This document shows, one piece after another, positions 1-7,645 of a DNA stretch of 64,000 nt (position 1 is its first letter; every line of letters begins with the position of its first letter). The translations under genes and the position numbers were made by a program. The DNA is taken from NCBI RefSeq assembly GCF_010894455.1, contig NZ_JAAIXY010000017.1, positions 186,001 to 250,000 of the forward strand, given 5' to 3'. Source of the DNA: Myxococcus eversor. GTDB taxonomy: Bacteria; Myxococcota; Myxococcia; Myxococcales; Myxococcaceae. The notes below the pieces were generated by a model. It was not told the DNA's origin. It did no database searches and was given only the letters and a program-made list of their open reading frames with translations.

Positions 1-353
1 GCCAGGCGCTCCAGGCGCAGGCTCTCCGAGCGGAAGTGCATCACGAAGCGACGGCGTCCCAACCGGGACTCGATTCGCAGGGCGAGTCCCACCAGCGCCG
101 CGGCGACGAGGGCCAGGACTCCCGACGCGGTGGGGAAGGCGCCTTTCTCGTGGCCCACCATGACGGCTGCGCCCACGGCGCAGCCCACGGCGACACCGAC
201 ACACAATCCCGGCAGCATTCTCCGCTCCCAACGCGGGGGGAGGGATTCGCCCAGCAGGCGTCCGCCGTCGTAACGCAGGCGCACGTCTCCCAGGAGTGGG
301 GGCACCCGGTTCTCCAGCAACGCGTCTTCGAAGCTCGCCACGGACAGCAGCAT
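1..353 (-). CDS. Putative membrane protein, cut by the window edge
   Basis: An open frame reads leftward from ATG at 353 and runs off the left edge without a stop, so about 117 N-terminal residues are visible. A polar N-terminus (MLLSVASFEDALLENRVPP) and a short basic stretch (WERRM) come before two hydrophobic segments, at roughly residues 46-62 and 73-90. They are joined by a short polar hairpin (GHEKGAFPTASG). A basic stretch (RIESRLGRRRF) follows. The hairpin-like pair of membrane spans with arginine-rich flanks is why I accept it as real; two other long frames over the same bases have arginine- and proline-rich shadow composition. No family was recognised. It is divergent from the response regulator at 394, with only 40 bases between the two starts. 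Confidence 0.6.
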   Translation of the reverse strand, partial: MLLSVASFEDALLENRVPPLLGDVRLRYDGGRLLGESLPPRWERRMLPGLCVGVAVGCAVGAAVMVGHEKGAFPTASGVLALVAAALVGLALRIESRLGRRRFVMHFRSESLRLERL

Positions 354-393
354 AGCGGCCCCCGCATGCGAGCCTCGAAGTCCGCGTGAAGCT

Positions 394-1383
394 GTGCGAA
401 TCTCCCAAGTCATGGATCTCCCGTTCGAGACCGGTGAGGGCGGCGGTGGGGAGGGGGGAACGCTCGCCTCGACGGTGTTGGTGGTGGACGACGAGCCCGT
501 CGTCCTGGACATCTGCGCTCGGTTGTTGGAGCGCGAGTCGGACCTGGTGGTGCTGGTGGCGGCGAGCGCGGAGGAAGCGCTGCCGATCCTCAGCGAGCAA
601 CGGGTCGACGTGCTGGTGACGGACAAGAACCTGCCTGGCATGGGCGGGGTGGAGCTGGTCTCCGAGGCGCGCAATCTCCAGCCGACGCTGGAGGCGCTGA
701 TGATTACGGCCTACGCGAGCAGCGAGTCCGTCATCGCCGCCTTCGCCGCGGGTGCCAGCGACTACATCCTCAAGCCCTTCGACGACTTGAGGGTGTTGCG
801 CGCCAAGGTGCGGGCGGCGCTGGAGCGGCGCAGCGCGGGGACACAGGTGCGGGAGCAGGCGCGTGAAGTGGCCCGCGAGGCGGCGACGTTGCTGGCGGCG
901 GGGCATGACGCTCCGGAGCCGGCGCACGAGGCGCTGGAGGTGGAGCTGCGGGCCTACGAGGAGTCCTCGCGCACGGTGCTGGACGGGCGGGTGGCGGTGG
1001 TGGGCAGCGAGGAGGCGCTCGCCGTGTTGAAGGAGGCGGGCTTCGAGGTGCGGGAGCTTCCACCGTACGCGCCGGAACTGGAGAGCGTGGACGTGGTGGT
1101 GGTGGAGACGGGAGACCCGCAGTGGCGCACGCTCGCGGAGCGGCTCCAGCGCAGGCCCCCGGACGTGCTCCTGTTGGCCAGTCCCCAGGCGGACCTGGGT
1201 GACCTGCTGGAGGCCATCACGCTGCGCATGGACCTGGTGGGTTTTGGCAGCACGCAGGGCGCGAGCGCGCTGCCGGAGAAGGTGCGGATGCTGCTCTTGC
1301 GCCGAGGCGTGCAGCGGGCACAGGACCGACTCACCGCCGCGCTCTCCGCCTTCCGGCAGAGCATCCCCACGTCGAAGGCCTGA
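394..1383 (+). CDS. Response regulator, receiver plus degenerate second receiver-like domain
   Basis: A 329-residue protein starting at GTG 394; an in-frame ATG at 412 is an alternative. Residues 27-142 form a canonical receiver domain: acidic pair D32/D33, phospho-acceptor D77 in TDKNLPG, T105 in MITAYAS and K127 in ILKPFDD. A linker of about 40 mostly acidic and alanine-rich residues follows. Residues 195-310 again read like the alternating beta/alpha pattern of a receiver (VAVVGSEEALAVLKEAGFEV, then VDVVVVETGD, then DVLLLASP), but lack the acidic pair and the Lys-Pro signature, so this half looks like a pseudo-receiver. There is no DNA-binding or enzymatic output domain, so the protein probably works by protein-protein contact. 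No partner kinase is adjacent. Confidence 0.85.
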   Translation: MRISQVMDLPFETGEGGGGEGGTLASTVLVVDDEPVVLDICARLLERESDLVVLVAASAEEALPILSEQRVDVLVTDKNLPGMGGVELVSEARNLQPTLEALMITAYASSESVIAAFAAGASDYILKPFDDLRVLRAKVRAALERRSAGTQVREQAREVAREAATLLAAGHDAPEPAHEALEVELRAYEESSRTVLDGRVAVVGSEEALAVLKEAGFEVRELPPYAPELESVDVVVVETGDPQWRTLAERLQRRPPDVLLLASPQADLGDLLEAITLRMDLVGFGSTQGASALPEKVRMLLLRRGVQRAQDRLTAALSAFRQSIPTSKA

Positions 1384-1417
1384 GGCAGCTCGGGAGGGAA
1401 GGGGACCGAGTCCTGCT

Positions 1418-2098
1418 TCAGGGCTCGGTGCCGTCGAGCTGACGCGCGAACTCAAGCTGGATGTTCAAGAGCTCCGTCATGGGAACCGGGCGCTTGGACA
1501 CGCGGGCGAGGTCCTTGCCCTCCGCTGTCCAGAGCGGTGGGTGCATGGAGAATCCTTCATCCGGAGAGAGTCGTGAGACGTCCTCGCTCCATCCGGCCCC
1601 ACGGGAGTCGCCGTAGAATCCGGAGAGGTCTCCTCCAAGAAAGAACGCCAGCAGGTCCGAGTAGCCACGGCCCAGGTCTTCCCACTTGAGCGAGTCGGGT
1701 GCGAAGTAGAACGCTCCGCCACGTCCCTCACCGAGCGCCCCGCCGTCGAGCGCGAAGAAGCCGCCGAGAACGTCGTGCGCCACGAGCAGCATCCCCTGCG
1801 TCGAAGCCACAGCCTGATGCGGGCCCAGGGCATTCCAGGACGACAGGCTGCCGCGCATGCGCGCACCCCCGCTGCCCAGGATTCGGAGCCAGCCCCGGTC
1901 GACGAGCAGGCCTCCTGTTTCATGGGCCACCGCACCCAAGGGTGAGCGGGTCGTCACTTGAAGCTGGTGGAGGACCTGTCCCGCGGAGACTTCGTCCCGA
2001 GGAAGGACTTCGACGGGGTTGCTCGCGGAGGCGAGCCACTCCTGCACCAACGGCCAGGCGGGCGAGGTGGTGTCGAGCAACTCCTTCAGCGTCCGCAT
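1418..2098 (-). CDS. DUF2625 family protein
   Basis: A 226-residue protein whose start (MRTLKELLDTTSPAWPLVQEW) and internal pattern (NPVEVLPRD, LGAVAHETGGLLVDRGWLRILGSG, WEDLGRGYSDLLAFFLGGDL) match the DUF2625 family of uncharacterised, apparently cytoplasmic bacterial proteins. There is no signal peptide or membrane segment. It converges on the response regulator at 1383, leaving 34 bases between the stops. The intrinsic terminator at 2117-2153 lies just upstream of its start, separating it from the leftward tRNA genes, so it needs its own promoter, which must lie close to or inside that terminator. Biochemical function is unknown for the family. I am sure of the family and have no functional evidence. 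Confidence 0.8.
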   Translation of the reverse strand: MRTLKELLDTTSPAWPLVQEWLASASNPVEVLPRDEVSAGQVLHQLQVTTRSPLGAVAHETGGLLVDRGWLRILGSGGARMRGSLSSWNALGPHQAVASTQGMLLVAHDVLGGFFALDGGALGEGRGGAFYFAPDSLKWEDLGRGYSDLLAFFLGGDLSGFYGDSRGAGWSEDVSRLSPDEGFSMHPPLWTAEGKDLARVSKRPVPMTELLNIQLEFARQLDGTEP

Positions 2099-2116
2099 GC
2101 CGCCACCGTGCTCCGG

Positions 2117-2153
2117 AAAAACAAAACGCCGCCTTCTTTTCAGAAGGCGGCGT
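2117..2153 (-). terminator. Rho-independent terminator of the tRNA genes
   Basis: A perfect 11-bp stem, ACGCCGCCTTC (2126-2136) against GAAGGCGGCGT (2143-2153), with a 6-nt loop. Read leftward it is followed at once by TTTTGTTTTT (2126 down to 2117). This is the strongest intrinsic terminator in the window and sits just beyond the 3' end of tRNA-Glu. Confidence 0.93.
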
Positions 2154-2158
2154 CGGAG

Positions 2159-2230
2159 TGACCCTGCCGGGATTCGAACCCGAGTTTGAGCCGTGAGAGG
2201 GCTCCGTCCTAACCGCTAGACGACAGGGCC
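2159..2230 (-). tRNA. tRNA-Glu (anticodon CTC)
   Basis: A 72-nt cloverleaf on the minus strand. The acceptor stem GGCCCTG pairs with CAGGGTC (one G-T pair), and the discriminator base is A. The D-arm is GTCTAGCGGTTAGGAC, the anticodon stem-loop is GAGCC-CTCTCAC-GGCTC with anticodon CTC, and the T-arm contains GGTTCGAATCC. The general layout matches bacterial tRNA-Glu. The 3' CCA is not encoded. It lies downstream of tRNA-Gln and ends at the terminator, so the two were probably processed from one transcript. Confidence 0.97.
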
Positions 2231-2343
2231 GACATTTCGCTGCAACCACCGTGTTTCTGCTGCTGCTTCCTACATTCTCGTCTGGCTCGCGTCAACCATC
2301 TGATTTCGAGCGTTCCGAGGTGCTGCGACTGCGGTGCTGCGAG

Positions 2344-2414
2344 CTGGGGAACTAGGATTCGAACCTAGATAAGCAGAGTCAGAGTCTGCTGTCCTGCCGT
2401 TAGACGATTCCCCA
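2344..2414 (-). tRNA. tRNA-Gln (anticodon CTG)
   Basis: A 71-nt cloverleaf on the minus strand. The acceptor stem TGGGGAA pairs with TTCCCCA, with discriminator G. The D-arm is GTCTAACGGCAGGAC, the anticodon stem-loop is GCAGA-CTCTGAC-TCTGC giving anticodon CTG, and the T-arm contains GGTTCGAATCC. The first acceptor pair T-A is typical of tRNA-Gln. The 3' CCA is not encoded. It is 113 bases upstream of tRNA-Glu on the same strand. Confidence 0.97.
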
Positions 2415-2490
2415 ATCACTGCGGCTGCCTCTACTACCAACACCGCCCAACGACTGCAACAACTTCGGTGGGCGGCTGCTGCTGCGACTT

Positions 2491-2898
2491 CTACTTCTTC
2501 TTCCCCGGTTTCGTCTCCGGCTTTTTCGCCGGTTTGACCGCCTGCTGCGTGGGGACGATGTAGATGCGAACTTCCTCGTTCGCCTCGTAAATATTCAGCC
2601 CCGCGAAGTTCTTCCCCGAGGGGTTGGTGATGTGGACCGCTTTCACGCCCGGCTGGTTGACGATCTGCCGTCGTGGATAGTTGCTCGTCGAGTAGACCGA
2701 GCGGTAGTAGTCCAGCGTCGCCTCGAAGTCCTTCGGCACCTTGTAACGGTTCTCCCCCACCTTCTGGGAACCGTCCGGCAACTGCGCGCCGCTGACCACC
2801 TCGGCACCTGCCCCCACCGCCCAGAGCGCACACAGCGCCGCACCGAGCGGGCGCGCCTTATAGAAATGCCGTTTCATGGTGTCAAGCGCACGCATCAT
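2491..2898 (-). CDS. Small exported protein with Lys-rich tail
   Basis: About 135 residues. The likely signal peptide is KRHFYKARPLGAALCALWAV followed by GAGAEV. In-frame ATG codons at 2898, 2895 and 2877 are all possible starts, and no ribosome-binding site decides between them. The mature part is mixed alpha/beta (VGENRYKVPKDFEATLDYYR, then GVKAVHITNPSGKNFAGLNI, then EEVRIYIVPTQ) and ends in a basic tail, KPAKKPETKPGKKK. The spacing suggests a small periplasmic or surface protein of a myxobacteria-restricted family, but I do not recognise it. It lies 56 bases downstream of gltX on the same strand and upstream of tRNA-Gln, so all four may share a transcript. Confidence 0.75.
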   Translation of the reverse strand: MMRALDTMKRHFYKARPLGAALCALWAVGAGAEVVSGAQLPDGSQKVGENRYKVPKDFEATLDYYRSVYSTSNYPRRQIVNQPGVKAVHITNPSGKNFAGLNIYEANEEVRIYIVPTQQAVKPAKKPETKPGKKK

Positions 2899-2954
2899 GG
2901 GTCGTGAAGATAGGTGCCGAAGCGGCGGACGTCCACCGCTTCGTCGGGCTGACG

Positions 2955-4394
2955 TCACCCGCCTCGCGCGAGCGCGGCGTCGATGCGACGCAGGGCCTCG
3001 TCCCGCCCCGCGAGCAGCAGCGTCTCGCCGATGCCGGGGCTCGTGGTGTTGCCGGTGATGGCGACCCGCACCGGCTGCGCCACCTTGCCCATGCCCACGC
3101 TCGAGGCCTCGCTGACGGACTTCACCACCCCGTCCAGCGCCTCCACCGTCCACTCGGGCAGCGCGGCGGCCGCGTCGCGCACCTTGCGCAGCAACACGAG
3201 CGAGTCACCGACGAGGTGCTTGCCCGCCGCCTTCTCGTCGAGCGTGACGCCCGAGCCGAAGTAGAGCGCCGCCGTCGTCGCCATCTCCTCCAGCGTGCGA
3301 GCGCGCTCCTTGAGCGCATGCACCAGCGGCACCAGCCGGGAGTCCCCCTTCGCCTGGAAGCCCTTGGCCTCCAGGAAGGGCACCAGCCGCTCGGCGACGG
3401 TGGCCTCCGGCAAGAGCTTCATCCACTGCTGGTTGAGCCACAGCAGCTTCTCCGGATTCCACACGCCGGACGTGGTGCCGACGTTGGAGAAGTCGAACCA
3501 CTCCTCCATCTGCTCGCGGGTGATGACCTCGTCGTTGCCGTGGCTCCAGCCCAGGCGGATGACGAAGTTGCTCAGCGCCTCCGGCATGATGCCGGTGCGC
3601 TTGTGCAGCATCACGTCCGCCTCCGGGTGCTTGCGCTTGGAGAGCTTCTCGCGGTCCGGCCCCAGGATGAGCGGCAGGTGCGCGAAGTCGGGCGGCTGCC
3701 ACCCCAGCGCCTGGTAGAGCATCAGCTGCGGGAAGGTGGAGTTGACGTGCTCCTGCCCGCGCGCCACCAGGGTGATCTCCATCAGGTGGTCATCGATGAC
3801 GCAGCCGAAGTTGTAGAGGGGGATGCCGTCCGCGCGCAGCATGACCCAGTCGTCCAGGTCCGAGTACGGCTTGGTGATGACCCCCAGCGCCTTGTCGTCG
3901 AACGACACGGTGCCGTCGGTGGAGGGCATCTTGAAGCGGATGACCGCCTCCTCCTCGCGACGACCCGCGGGCGGGCCCTTCAACTCCCGGCACGTGCCCG
4001 GGTACTTGTAGAAGGCGCCGGACTTCTCCGCCGACTCGCGCTGGGCCTCCAGGTCCTGCTTCGTGCAATAGCAGCGGTAGGCCTTGCCCTCGGAGAGCAG
4101 CCGCTGCGAGTGCTCGCGATAGGTGTCCAGGCGCTGGGTCTGGAAGTAGGGCGCGTGCGGGCCCTCCTTGCCGGGGCCCTCGGTCCAGTCGATGCCCAGC
4201 CACACCAACCCGTCGAGGATGGCTTGCACCGACTCGGCGGTGGAACGCACGCGGTCGGTGTCCTCCATGCGAACAATGAACGTGCCGCCGAACCTCCGCG
4301 CCTGGAGGTAGTTCATCAGCGCCGTACGGGCACCGCCAATGTGGAGGTAGCCGGTGGGCGAGGGAGCGAAGCGGACGCGTGGGGCAGTGGGCAT
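2955..4394 (-). CDS. gltX: Glutamate--tRNA ligase
   Basis: A 479-residue class I aminoacyl-tRNA synthetase that charges tRNA-Glu with glutamate using ATP. The HIGH motif is in RFAPSPTGYLHIGGARTAL (residues 8-26), with GTFIVRMEDTD just after it. The KMSKS equivalent is KLSKRKH, near residue 241. The C-terminal all-helical anticodon-binding domain follows to the end. Length is typical for the family. I start it at ATG 4394 because the catalytic domain begins at once (MPTAPRVRFAPSPTG); the frame extends 13 codons further but adds nothing conserved. The sequence alone does not show whether it also mischarges tRNA-Gln. The gene is divergent from the exported-protein operon at 4482 and lies upstream of the tRNA-Gln and tRNA-Glu genes on the same strand. 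Confidence 0.97.
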   Translation of the reverse strand: MPTAPRVRFAPSPTGYLHIGGARTALMNYLQARRFGGTFIVRMEDTDRVRSTAESVQAILDGLVWLGIDWTEGPGKEGPHAPYFQTQRLDTYREHSQRLLSEGKAYRCYCTKQDLEAQRESAEKSGAFYKYPGTCRELKGPPAGRREEEAVIRFKMPSTDGTVSFDDKALGVITKPYSDLDDWVMLRADGIPLYNFGCVIDDHLMEITLVARGQEHVNSTFPQLMLYQALGWQPPDFAHLPLILGPDREKLSKRKHPEADVMLHKRTGIMPEALSNFVIRLGWSHGNDEVITREQMEEWFDFSNVGTTSGVWNPEKLLWLNQQWMKLLPEATVAERLVPFLEAKGFQAKGDSRLVPLVHALKERARTLEEMATTAALYFGSGVTLDEKAAGKHLVGDSLVLLRKVRDAAAALPEWTVEALDGVVKSVSEASSVGMGKVAQPVRVAITGNTTSPGIGETLLLAGRDEALRRIDAALARGG

Positions 4395-4481
4395 ACGGGC
4401 GCGCGGATTAGCAGGGCGGGGGTAGGGGGTCAACGCGGATGGGCACGCTGAGGTATGGTGCGCGCCGAGGAGAGAAATCGT

Positions 4482-5045
4482 ATGTCGATTCGTCAGCTAT
4501 TTCGCATGGGGATGGTGACGGTGGCCCTGCTGGGCGCCTTGCCCGCGGCCGCCACCACGCAGCTCCGGGTGGACCTGTCGCAGCTCTCCCGGGACTCGGA
4601 CACCGTCATTCACGGCGTCGTGCGTCGCGTGGAGAGCCGGTGGAGCGGTGATGGCCGGCGCATCGTCACCGACGTCGAAGTCGAGGTGAAGGAGCCGCTC
4701 AAGGGACAACCGGGCAACACGGTGCTCGTGACGCAGCCGGGTGGCCAGGTGGGCGATATCGGACAGGTGGTGCACGGGCTCGCGTCGTTCAAGACGGGCG
4801 AGGAGGTCGTCATCTTCCTGCGCAAGCGCGGCACCCAGGCCTTCCGTCTCTCCGGCGAGGCCCAGGGCAAGTACCAGGTCCAGCGCGACGCGGCGGGCAA
4901 GCCCGCCATGGCCGTGCCCGAGCCCTCCGAGGCGCTGCTGCTGGACCCCGTCACGCGCCAGCCGACCACCGTGGTGGAGAAGCCGAGGACCCTCGCGGAG
5001 CTCAAGGCGGCCATCCGCGCCGCGCTCACGGAGCCGACACCGTGA
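4482..5045 (+). CDS. Exported protein, first gene of the metalloprotease operon
   Basis: A 187-residue protein with a clear Sec signal peptide (MSIRQLFRMGMVTVALLGAL, cleavage near PAAATT). I chose ATG 4482 because GAGGAGAG lies eight bases upstream; the frame opens earlier at 4455. The mature region starts with a beta-rich pattern (SDTVIHGVVRRVESRW, then RIVTDVEVEVKEPLKGQ, then TVLVTQPGGQVGD) and ends in a charged, proline-rich segment with a predicted helix. No family was recognised. Its stop overlaps the start of the first metalloprotease by four bases (GTGA), so the two are translationally coupled. A chaperone, inhibitor or accessory protein for the proteases is a reasonable inference only from that coupling. 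Confidence 0.8.
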   Translation: MSIRQLFRMGMVTVALLGALPAAATTQLRVDLSQLSRDSDTVIHGVVRRVESRWSGDGRRIVTDVEVEVKEPLKGQPGNTVLVTQPGGQVGDIGQVVHGLASFKTGEEVVIFLRKRGTQAFRLSGEAQGKYQVQRDAAGKPAMAVPEPSEALLLDPVTRQPTTVVEKPRTLAELKAAIRAALTEPTP

Positions 5046-5923
5046 CGCCCGCGGCGACCCTGCTCGCGGTCCTCGCGCTGGGACAGTTCGACCCGTATGT
5101 CCGCAGCCGCGTGACGCCGGGCGATGACGCCACCCAGTGCCTGTACTGGACGGTGCCGAGCATCACCTGGAACCAGAGCACGCTCGGCAATCCGGACACG
5201 CAGGGCGACACGGAGTTCGACGCCGTCCGCGTCTCCTTCCAGAACTGGGAGGACATCTTCGCCGCCTGCGGCAACCTCAACCTCCAAGAGGGTCCCCGCA
5301 TCGCCGAGCGGAACGTGGGCTACCTGCGCGACGGGGAAAACCACAACGTGGTGCTCTTCCGCACGAAGGTCTGCAGCGCGGTGGTGGCGGCCACGGACGC
5401 GTGCTGGGACGCCGAGACGTGCGCCAATCAATACGACTGCTGGGATGACGACCAGAGCACCCTCGCCATCACCCTGACGACGTATGACAAGCGCTCGGGC
5501 ATCATCTACGACTCGGATATCTCCTTCAACGCGAGCCAGTACGCCTTCACCACGTCGAACGGGCCCACGTGCTTCCCGCCCGTGACGACGAACTGCGTCT
5601 CCACCGACGTACAGAACACCGCCACGCACGAGATTGGCCACTTCGTCGGGCTGGACCACACGCGCGCCGCGGGCTCCACCATGAACCCGAGCGCCCAGAC
5701 CGGTGAGGTGTCCAAGCGCATCATCGACTCCGGCTCGCGCGACTTCGTGTGCTCCGTCTACGCCAAGGGCGCTCCCAGCCAGGCGTGCCTGCATCCGGTG
5801 GTGAACGAAGAGCTGGGACCGAAGGGCGGGGGCTGCTCCGCGACGGGCGCTTCGTCGCTCGGTCCCGCGCTGATGGCCTGGGTGCTGTGGCGGCGGCGTC
5901 GCGCGCGGGAGGCCCGCTCATGA
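5042..5923 (+). CDS. Secreted metzincin metalloprotease with MYXO-CTERM tail
   Basis: A 293-residue protein starting at GTG 5042, overlapping the previous stop. After a short hydrophobic leader comes a matrixin-like domain with the zinc motif HEIGHFVGLDH (H196, E197, H200, H206) and a Met-turn candidate, STMNP (M214). Several cysteines suggest disulphides; the segment CWDAETCANQYDCW (121-134) is shared with the next gene. The C-terminus has Cys265 in GGGCSATG, a hydrophobic stretch and the terminal run RRRRAREARS, the MYXO-CTERM sorting pattern. In the known system this targets proteins for processing and surface attachment or release. The expected role is extracellular proteolysis during predation or development; the substrate is unknown. 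The stop overlaps the next start (ATGA). Confidence 0.88.
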   Translation: MTPAATLLAVLALGQFDPYVRSRVTPGDDATQCLYWTVPSITWNQSTLGNPDTQGDTEFDAVRVSFQNWEDIFAACGNLNLQEGPRIAERNVGYLRDGENHNVVLFRTKVCSAVVAATDACWDAETCANQYDCWDDDQSTLAITLTTYDKRSGIIYDSDISFNASQYAFTTSNGPTCFPPVTTNCVSTDVQNTATHEIGHFVGLDHTRAAGSTMNPSAQTGEVSKRIIDSGSRDFVCSVYAKGAPSQACLHPVVNEELGPKGGGCSATGASSLGPALMAWVLWRRRRAREARS

Positions 5924-6876
5924 AGGCGCGGTGGATGCTCGGCCTCGCGCTCCTCGTCTCCTCGCCTGTCCTGGCGCAGGAGTTCTCGTACCGTCGCACC
6001 GTCGTGCCGGGCAGGCCCCTGTGTCTGCTGTGGCCGGTGCGCGAGTACGTCTATCACCTGGACGCGGCCGGCAGCGCGCGCACGCCGGGCGACACGGAGG
6101 TCGCCGCGATTGAAGCGTCGTTCGAGTCCTGGCGCCAGGTGTCGAAGACGTGCAGCGACTACGTCTTCACGCGGGGCGAGGACTGGCGCCTCCCGGTGGT
6201 CGTGGGCTTCGACCAGGAGAACCGCTACGCCAACTACAACATCGTCACGTTCCGCGAGACGTCATGTAACGACATCGTCGCGGCGGACGACCCGTGCTGG
6301 GACGCGGAGACGTGCGGCAACCAGTACACCTGCTGGGAGCACGGCGACGGCACCATCGGCCTCACCACCTCCACGTTCAGCTTCACCGACGGCCGGGTGC
6401 TGGACTCGGACATCGAGCTGAACGCGTCCCAGCCCGGAGGCAGCGTGGGCTTCCTCTTCACCACGGTGGACTCGCCGCCCTGCTCCGGGACTCCCGCCAC
6501 GAACTGCGTGGCCATAGACCTGCAGAACACCATGACGCATGAGATTGGCCACGTCGTGGGGTTGGACCATGTGCCCATCTCGGGTGCCACCATGGAGCCC
6601 ACCGCGCCGGCGGGTGAGACGCGCAAGCGCATCATCGACCCAGGCTCCGCCGCTGGCTTCTGCTCCATCTACCCCAAGAACCTTCCGCCCAATCAGTGCC
6701 TGATGCGCGCGGAGGCGGGCATCGTGCTCCTGGCGGACGGGCGGGGAACCGGCTGCACCGTGGCTCCTGGCGCCGGTGTCACGGGGGCCTGGCTCGCCGT
6801 GCTGGCCCTGCTGCGAGGGAGAAAGCGGACGGGCGGACGTCGGGATGGCACTGCGTCCCACCGTGAGCGGACTTAG
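5920..6876 (+). CDS. Second secreted metzincin metalloprotease with MYXO-CTERM tail
   Basis: A 318-residue paralogue of the preceding protease. ATG 5920 overlaps the upstream stop and begins a good signal peptide (MKARWMLGLALLVSSPVLAQ). The zinc motif is HEIGHVVGLDH (H207, E208, H211, H217) with the Met-turn ATMEP (M225). The cysteine segment CWDAETCGNQYTCW matches its neighbour, as do the spacing of the catalytic region and the KRIID block after it. The C-terminal MYXO-CTERM signal is Cys279 in GTGCTVAPG, then a hydrophobic segment and GRKRTGGRR. The pair looks like a tandem duplication that has diverged widely in the N-terminal half, so the two may differ in substrate. The HAD gene begins inside its 3' end. 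Confidence 0.88.
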   Translation: MKARWMLGLALLVSSPVLAQEFSYRRTVVPGRPLCLLWPVREYVYHLDAAGSARTPGDTEVAAIEASFESWRQVSKTCSDYVFTRGEDWRLPVVVGFDQENRYANYNIVTFRETSCNDIVAADDPCWDAETCGNQYTCWEHGDGTIGLTTSTFSFTDGRVLDSDIELNASQPGGSVGFLFTTVDSPPCSGTPATNCVAIDLQNTMTHEIGHVVGLDHVPISGATMEPTAPAGETRKRIIDPGSAAGFCSIYPKNLPPNQCLMRAEAGIVLLADGRGTGCTVAPGAGVTGAWLAVLALLRGRKRTGGRRDGTASHRERT

Positions 6877-7606
6877 AACGAAGAACGTGGCTGTCGCCTT
6901 CTTCGACCTCGACAAGACGTTGATCGCCGCCAACTCCGGCTCGCTGTGGGTCCGCCGCGAGCTGGAGCTGGGGCATATCAACCGGTGGCAGGCCCTGCGC
7001 GCGAGCCTGTGGATTGCCCGCTACCACCTGGGCTTCGTGTCCATGCAGGACGCGCTGGAGCGCGCCGTCGCGCTGCTCGCGGGCTCCCGGGCAAGCCCCA
7101 TCCAGCAACGCACCGCGGACTTCTACGAGCAGACGGTGCGCTCGCTCTATCGGCCGGGCGCGCTCTTCGCCGTGGAGGAGCACCGCCGCGCCGGTGACAG
7201 GCTGGCGCTCCTGACGTCGTCGTCGGGCTACCTGTCGGACTGGGTGGCGCGCGAGCTGAGCCTGGATGCCGTGTTGTGCAACCGCTTCGAGGTGGACGCC
7301 GAAGGACTGCACACGGGCCGCCCGCTGGGGCCCATCTGCTTCGGCGAGGGCAAGCTCACGTACGCCCAGGGCTACGCGCGCGAGGTGGGCGTGCCCTTGT
7401 CGGCGTGCGCCTTCTACACGGACTCGTACTCGGACCTGTCGGTGATGGAGGCGGTGGGGCGGCCGGTGGCCGTGCATCCCGACCATCGGCTCAAGCGCGA
7501 GGCGCGCAAGCGAGGCTGGCCGGTGGTGAGCTGGGGTGTTCCATCCGGAGGGGGCGTGCTGTCCGTGCCGCCCGCGCCTCCGGTGGTGCCTTCCACCGGG
7601 CCCTGA
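6845..7606 (+). CDS. HAD-IB family hydrolase (SerB-like)
   Basis: A 253-residue haloacid dehalogenase-superfamily phosphatase of the IB group, the group that holds phosphoserine phosphatase. Motif I is FFDLDKTL, with nucleophile D21 and acid/base D23. Motif II is LLTSSSGYLSDWV, and the C-terminal motifs lie in GEGKLTYAQGYARE (Lys) and FYTDSYSDLSVMEAVG (paired Asp). An inserted helical cap lies between motifs I and II. I start at ATG 6845, which overlaps the protease gene by 32 bases; GTG 6863 would shorten the overlap. The substrate cannot be assigned. It closes the operon that starts at 4482 and faces the kinase gene, with a hairpin at its stop codon. Confidence 0.85.
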   Translation: MALRPTVSGLRTKNVAVAFFDLDKTLIAANSGSLWVRRELELGHINRWQALRASLWIARYHLGFVSMQDALERAVALLAGSRASPIQQRTADFYEQTVRSLYRPGALFAVEEHRRAGDRLALLTSSSGYLSDWVARELSLDAVLCNRFEVDAEGLHTGRPLGPICFGEGKLTYAQGYAREVGVPLSACAFYTDSYSDLSVMEAVGRPVAVHPDHRLKREARKRGWPVVSWGVPSGGGVLSVPPAPPVVPSTGP

Positions 7607-7629
7607 GCGAAAGACGCCCACGGGCCCGG
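7596..7629. terminator. Bidirectional terminator-like hairpin
   Basis: CCGGGCCC (7596-7603) pairs with GGGCCCGG (7622-7629) across an 18-base loop. It spans the HAD stop codon and lies between two convergent genes. It has no T-tract, so it is offered with moderate confidence. Confidence 0.45.
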
Positions 7630-7645
7630 CGGAAGAGGTGTGACG

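Noticed and set aside
2443-2475. CCGCCCA/TGGGCGG hairpin between the exported-protein gene and tRNA-Gln
   Set aside because: Only seven pairs with a 19-base loop and no T-run; it might be chance.
2904-4451. A 515-codon open frame antisense to gltX
   Set aside because: It has Arg/His/Gly-rich composition with no motif, caused by high GC on the strand opposite a real gene.
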